The notes under the pieces are model-generated. The model had not been told where the DNA came from. It made no database searches and saw nothing but the letters and a program-made list of their open reading frames with translations. From Mycolicibacterium neoaurum (GTDB lineage: Bacteria; Actinomycetota; Actinomycetes; Mycobacteriales; Mycobacteriaceae): a stretch of DNA of 64,000 nt. Positions within the stretch are counted from its first letter, which is position 1, and each line of letters begins with the position of its first letter. The position numbers were made by a program, and so were the translations under genes. Positions 60,585-64,000 of the stretch are shown in pieces. Location: NCBI RefSeq assembly GCF_036946495.1, contig NZ_JAQIIX010000002.1, positions 1,674,001 through 1,738,000 of the forward strand, read 5' to 3'.

Positions 60585-63500
60585 CTACTTCGCAGCGACG
60601 GTGATGAGGAGGTAGTTGCCCGCCTGCCAACCGTTGAGGAAAGCGCCGATCGGGATGGCCAGGCCTTGACCGATGGGCTTGCCGGTGTTCGGATCCGTGG
60701 CCGAGCTGTCGTTGACGTAGATGCGACCGTTGGCGAGGTCGACCTGCGTCACCACCGCCGCATGATCGGTCTGCGTGTAGCTGTCGGTGGGTCCGGGGAC
60801 GTAACCGAAGGTGCTCCACACGACGGAGACCGGATAGGCGACCATGGCGGCCTCACCTCTTGCCAAAGCGGCCTGCAGATCACTGAGAGCCTGTTGGCCG
60901 TCGGCCTGGGTGGCGGTCTTGGCGGCTCCTTCTTGGGTGTTTCCACCGCCGTAAGTGTGCAACGTGGCGGTGACGTTGAAGTTCTGGTTCGCCAGCGCGA
61001 CGGCATCGAGGCGGGTCACGCCGTCTTCGGAGTAGTCCCCCAGATACATCTTCTTCCCGGGGGTGGAGACACTGTCGGAGGCCGCCGCGAGGGTGGACAT
61101 CTGCAGCTCGGTGGGAGAGTTGGATCTGGTCGCCTGACCGATGGCCATGGCCGTAGCGATCAGTTGGCAGTTGTAGAAGTTCTGCTCGACCCAGTAGCGC
61201 TTGTTGTACTCGGCATCACCGAACTGTCCGTCACCGGTGACATTGACGTCCACCGTGGTCTCGGCGGTGCCGGCGTCAGCCATACCGACGTGAAGAGCCC
61301 AGTCGTGCACGAACCGGGCGAGGGCACCGAACAACCCGGGTCCTTCTGCGGCGGCGCCGTTGTCTGCTTCGACGGTGAAGGAGTCGCGCACACCGGGTTG
61401 CACAAGGGCGGAGTCGGGCGTGTAGGTGTAATAGCCGGTGGCCGAGTCGAGTTCAACTGTGCCGTAACGGGGTTGGGTGGTCACGGTATAGGTGACCGGA
61501 TAGCCGTTGACGTTGGTACTGCGGATCCAACCACTGACCTGCTTGTCGGCGCCCACCGGGAGACTGGTGCTGCTGGAGGCCGTCAAGGGCCGATTGAAGA
61601 AGATGTAGGCCAGCTGCCGGCTGAGGTCGTCACCGGCAGTGGGTACCGGGGGTGTCGGGGCGACACCGGATCCGTTGTCGCCATTGGAACCTCCGCTTCC
61701 GGCTGCACCTGGGTCCGCGACTGTCTGGCCGTCTTTACTGGCGCCGCCGTAACCTCCTGCGCCGGCCTGTCCCCCGTAGCCGTTGTTCCCGGCACCGGTG
61801 CCACCGTTGCCGCCGTCGCCACCGGACCCGCCGGCGCCGCCGACGCCGGGATTGGTATCGGCGTTGCCACCGGTTCCGCCGCTTCCACCCTTGCCGCCGG
61901 TTCCGCCCTGACCGGCGGGCATGACGCTGGTGGCGGCACCACCGTTGCCGGCATTGCCACCGGATCCGCCCGTCCCGCCGGTACCACCCTGACCGGGGTC
62001 GGTACCCAAGCCACCGGTCGCGCCATTGCCACCGGCACCACCGTTGCCGCCGTCGCCACCGGATCGGCCGGGGCCGCTGTCTGCACCGTTGCCGCCGTTG
62101 CCGCCCCTGCCACCGTTACCGCCGGGCGCGCCGGTCTCGTCTGTCCAGGAACCGTTACCGCCCGATCCGCCGTTGCCGCCGTCGCCACCCCATCCGCTGG
62201 TGCCGCTGACGCCGTTGGCCGTGATGACGCCGAAGAAGGCCCCGAGACCCGCCTCTCCTCCCAGACCACCGACGCCGGCGTCGCCCCCGTTGCCTCCATT
62301 GCCGCCGTCGCGGCCGGGGCCGGTGGCGGTGCTGGTCGCGTTGACGCCGTTACCGCCGAGTCCGCCGTCGCCACCGGTTCCGCCGGTGCCGCCGTCACCA
62401 CCGAGTCCGAAGATCATGCTGCCGTTACCGCCGCGACCGCCCTTGCCACCCGGTCCGCCCGCGGCACCGTCGCCGCCGTCGGCGCCGGGCGCCGAGCCGT
62501 TCGGGCCGCGCACTCCGGCTTGGCCTTGGCCACCGTTGCCGCCGCGGCCACCGGCGCCGAACACCGCCAGCATTCCGACGCTGCCACCCGCGCCGCCGTC
62601 ACCGCCGCCGCTGCCGCCCGCGCCGCCATCGCCGCCGTTGCCCATCCATAGGCCGCCGCGACCTCCGTTGCCGCCGTCGCCGCCGTGATCGCTCACGCCA
62701 GTCCGCGGGGACGCACCGCCCACGCCGCCGTCGCCACCAAAGGCGAACACCGCCAGCAGTCCGCCGTTGCCACCGTCACCGCCGCGCCCACCGAAGCTGC
62801 CCGCGCCACCGACACCACCCGTGCCCGCGCTGCCCCACAGCGACACCAGACCGGTGTCACCGCCGACTCCGCCGACACCGCCGGTCTGACCATTGAAGAT
62901 CGCTGCCCCGCCGGCACCACCCGCGCCTGCGTTGCCCCACAGCAAGCCGCCACCGCCGCCGGAGCCACCCTGGCCGCCGCGATAGTTGCCGGTCGAGACA
63001 CCGCCGTCACCGCCGCCACCGCCGTGTCCGAGCAAGCCCGCCGCACCGCCGCTACCGCCGCGGGCACCCGTGACGGTTTCGGCCGCAGCGCCGCCGAATC
63101 CGCCGTCGCCGAACAGCATTCCGCCGCTACCGCCGTTGCCGCCGGCACCGCCGTTGTAGAGCGCCAGCCCGGCTCCACCGTCACCGCCATTACCGAAGAG
63201 GCCGGCGTTGCCGCCGTTGCCGCCACCCCACCCGTTGCCGCCACCGCCACCGAACAAGCCCCCATTGCCGCCGGTGCATGTGGTGGCACAGGTCTCGGCC
63301 GTCCAGGAGTAGCCGAAGCCCCAAAGGATGCCACCGTTCGGGCGGGCTGCGGTCCCGTTGCCGATGAAGAATGCGACGAGGTCTTCCAGCGTCGGCATGT
63401 AGAACGGGGGCAGATTCGGAACCACTGCCAGTGCGGCATTCGGAGAGATGATCGTATTGGCCACAACGATATTGGGTTGCAGGAGCTCATCGTTCTGCGC

Positions 63501-64000
63501 CGTCAGTGAGGCATCTTCGGTCTGCGTGGCCGCCCGTGGCGCAGACATCGTCGTCACTGCCGCGATGCGCTCGGTGGCTTTGATCGTCGGAGTGTCGGAA
63601 TCCCGCACGTCATGTGTGTCGAGGACCACCTCGGGCCTGCTCGACGGTGTTTCTGAGCGGGTCGACCCCGAGGTGTCGGTGTTCGCTCCGCCAGAGTCGG
63701 CGCCTGTCGAGATCGTCGACGCATCCTCGCTCTTTGCCGGATCTATGGCATCGGAGTCTTTCGAGTCAGAGTCCTTGTCCGTGCCGGACGTGGCACCGCC
63801 CGTCCTGTCGTTCCGGACAGCATTGTCGGCGCTGCCGGTGACACTGTCGTTCGCGGCATCGGCCTTCTTGGGTCCCGTGGATACCGAACCGGAATCGGTC
63901 GACCCCGAACGTTCTGGCCCCGTTGACGAACCGGTGTCCGAGCTTGCCGACGAGCCGGTGTCCGAACTTGCTGACGAGCCGCCATCGTCGGCAACGGCCA
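60585..64000 (-). CDS. PGRS-repeat surface protein with Ig-like and C39-like peptidase domains (N-terminus outside window)
   Basis: At least 1138 codons; the frame is open to the window edge, with no start codon between about 63630 and 64000, so the true start lies beyond it. Order: a Ser/Thr/Asp/Gly low-complexity region (about 63560-64000); a short unique segment (PPFYMPTLEDLVAFF); about 550 residues of GGX/GGNGG repeats (61740-63300); a bacterial Ig-like/VCBS-type domain (about 61250-61620); and a C-terminal C39-like papain-fold domain. That last domain has a candidate Cys in NFYNCQLIATAM (codon 61167-61169), a TDHAAVVTQV His and a following YVNDSSA Asn/Asp. No PE domain is visible. Probably secreted and cell-wall associated; peptidase activity is inferred from the triad only. 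Confidence 0.88.
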   Translation of the reverse strand, partial: AVADDGGSSASSDTGSSASSDTGSSTGPERSGSTDSGSVSTGPKKADAANDSVTGSADNAVRNDRTGGATSGTDKDSDSKDSDAIDPAKSEDASTISTGADSGGANTDTSGSTRSETPSSRPEVVLDTHDVRDSDTPTIKATERIAAVTTMSAPRAATQTEDASLTAQNDELLQPNIVVANTIISPNAALAVVPNLPPFYMPTLEDLVAFFIGNGTAARPNGGILWGFGYSWTAETCATTCTGGNGGLFGGGGGNGWGGGNGGNAGLFGNGGDGGAGLALYNGGAGGNGGSGGMLFGDGGFGGAAAETVTGARGGSGGAAGLLGHGGGGGDGGVSTGNYRGGQGGSGGGGGLLWGNAGAGGAGGAAIFNGQTGGVGGVGGDTGLVSLWGSAGTGGVGGAGSFGGRGGDGGNGGLLAVFAFGGDGGVGGASPRTGVSDHGGDGGNGGRGGLWMGNGGDGGAGGSGGGDGGAGGSVGMLAVFGAGGRGGNGGQGQAGVRGPNGSAPGADGGDGAAGGPGGKGGRGGNGSMIFGLGGDGGTGGTGGDGGLGGNGVNATSTATGPGRDGGNGGNGGDAGVGGLGGEAGLGAFFGVITANGVSGTSGWGGDGGNGGSGGNGSWTDETGAPGGNGGRGGNGGNGADSGPGRSGGDGGNGGAGGNGATGGLGTDPGQGGTGGTGGSGGNAGNGGAATSVMPAGQGGTGGKGGSGGTGGNADTNPGVGGAGGSGGDGGNGGTGAGNNGYGGQAGAGGYGGASKDGQTVADPGAAGSGGSNGDNGSGVAPTPPVPTAGDDLSRQLAYIFFNRPLTASSSTSLPVGADKQVSGWIRSTNVNGYPVTYTVTTQPRYGTVELDSATGYYTYTPDSALVQPGVRDSFTVEADNGAAAEGPGLFGALARFVHDWALHVGMADAGTAETTVDVNVTGDGQFGDAEYNKRYWVEQNFYNCQLIATAMAIGQATRSNSPTELQMSTLAAASDSVSTPGKKMYLGDYSEDGVTRLDAVALANQNFNVTATLHTYGGGNTQEGAAKTATQADGQQALSDLQAALARGEAAMVAYPVSVVWSTFGYVPGPTDSYTQTDHAAVVTQVDLANGRIYVNDSSATDPNTGKPIGQGLAIPIGAFLNGWQAGNYLLITVAAK
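61740..63300 (-). repeat. PGRS (Gly-Gly-X) coding repeat tract
   Basis: About 1.5 kb of imperfect GCCGCCG/TTGCCGCC-type repeats (on the plus strand) encoding GGNGG, GGAGG and GGDGG. It produces long open frames in other phases that are not genes. Such tracts recombine and are hard to assemble, so the repeat number here may differ between strains or be an assembly artefact. Confidence 0.9.
63925..63981 (-). repeat. 24-bp tandem repeat (SSASSDTG units) in the Ser/Thr-rich N-terminal region
   Basis: Two full 24-bp units (63925-63948 and 63949-63972), differing at three positions, plus 9 bp of a third. They encode SSASSDTG twice. It is part of the low-complexity N-terminal region of the PGRS protein and may continue past the window end in variant form. 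Confidence 0.7.

Noticed and set aside
60666..62651. A 661-codon open frame antisense to the PGRS gene, plus several shorter ones in other phases
   Set aside because: They arise from the GC-rich repeat composition; the products are low-complexity Ala/Gly/Val or Pro/Leu strings, and the sense frame has recognisable domains at both ends.
61740..63300. CRISPR array
   Set aside because: Repeats are short, in frame, and code for GGX units; there are no unique spacers of constant length and no cas genes.
60585..64000. PE_PGRS family assignment
   Set aside because: No PE domain in the visible N-terminal 450 bases; the region upstream of the PGRS tract is Ser/Thr/Asp low complexity.

Overview
The window is high-GC, gene-dense DNA with many GTG/TTG starts and many 4-base start/stop overlaps. 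Several features point to a rapidly growing environmental mycobacterium (Mycolicibacterium type): a PGRS (Gly-Gly-X) surface protein, an alpha/beta hydrolase with a WXG100-like N-terminus, MgtC, a MymA/EthA-type Baeyer-Villiger monooxygenase, acyl-CoA-dehydrogenase-type flavoproteins, and a large load of one-component regulators. I saw no tRNA, rRNA, CRISPR array or insertion sequence. About 60 genes are called. The genes at both window edges are cut.

Layout. 1-3.98 kb (-): a sugar ABC operon of FrcBCA type with a PfkB kinase and a FrcK-like P-loop kinase, behind a LacI-type palindrome. 4.0-5.9 kb: mgtC with an unusually long, hairpin-rich leader, then a small membrane protein. 5.9-10 kb (-): SDR, AurF-like diiron protein, BVMO and MerR regulator as one operon behind a perfect palindrome. 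10.1-11.5 kb: a lone SDR and a GNAT. 11.5-15.5 kb (-): two acyl-CoA-dehydrogenase-fold proteins that carry Asp instead of the catalytic Glu, the nitroalkane oxidase signature, on either side of an NsrR-like Rrf2 regulator, with a MarR gene upstream. 15.6-20.3 kb: TetR with a UGT-like glycosyltransferase, WYL regulator, SnoaL-like protein, HAD hydrolase and HxlR. 20.3-24.2 kb: two drug-type MFS pumps flanking a secreted DUF4174/CIA30 pair. 24.4-26.7 kb: WXG alpha/beta hydrolase overlapping a lipoprotein gene.

26.7-41.2 kb is the most interesting block. nagB and a divergent GntR/UTRA regulator lie next to a dipeptide-type ABC importer (fused double ATPase, two permeases, divergent binding protein). 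These are followed by an M17 aminopeptidase, a GSA-type aminotransferase, an FGGY kinase, a diaminopimelate-decarboxylase-like enzyme and a class C serine hydrolase. An identical 11-bp element lies in the importer and aminotransferase promoters, and a related half-site lies between nagB and gntR. I infer one regulon for uptake and breakdown of a peptide-amino-sugar conjugate, such as a muropeptide or glycated peptide.

41.2-49.2 kb is mixed: double GNAT, peptidase E, cupin, methyltransferase remnant, ABC exporter, an SDR divergent from an FAD oxidoreductase, and a GPH-type MFS carrier. 49.2-58.8 kb is a tightly coupled aromatic-ring catabolic operon (extradiol dioxygenase, FAH hydrolase, acyl-CoA synthetase, two class A flavin monooxygenases, P450, DoxX, MFS) with a divergent TetR and two tandem operators. 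58.8-60.6 kb is an XRE-cupin regulator divergent from a BenE symporter. 60.6-64.0 kb is a PGRS protein without a PE domain, ending in an Ig-like domain and a C39-like peptidase domain; its N-terminus lies outside the window.
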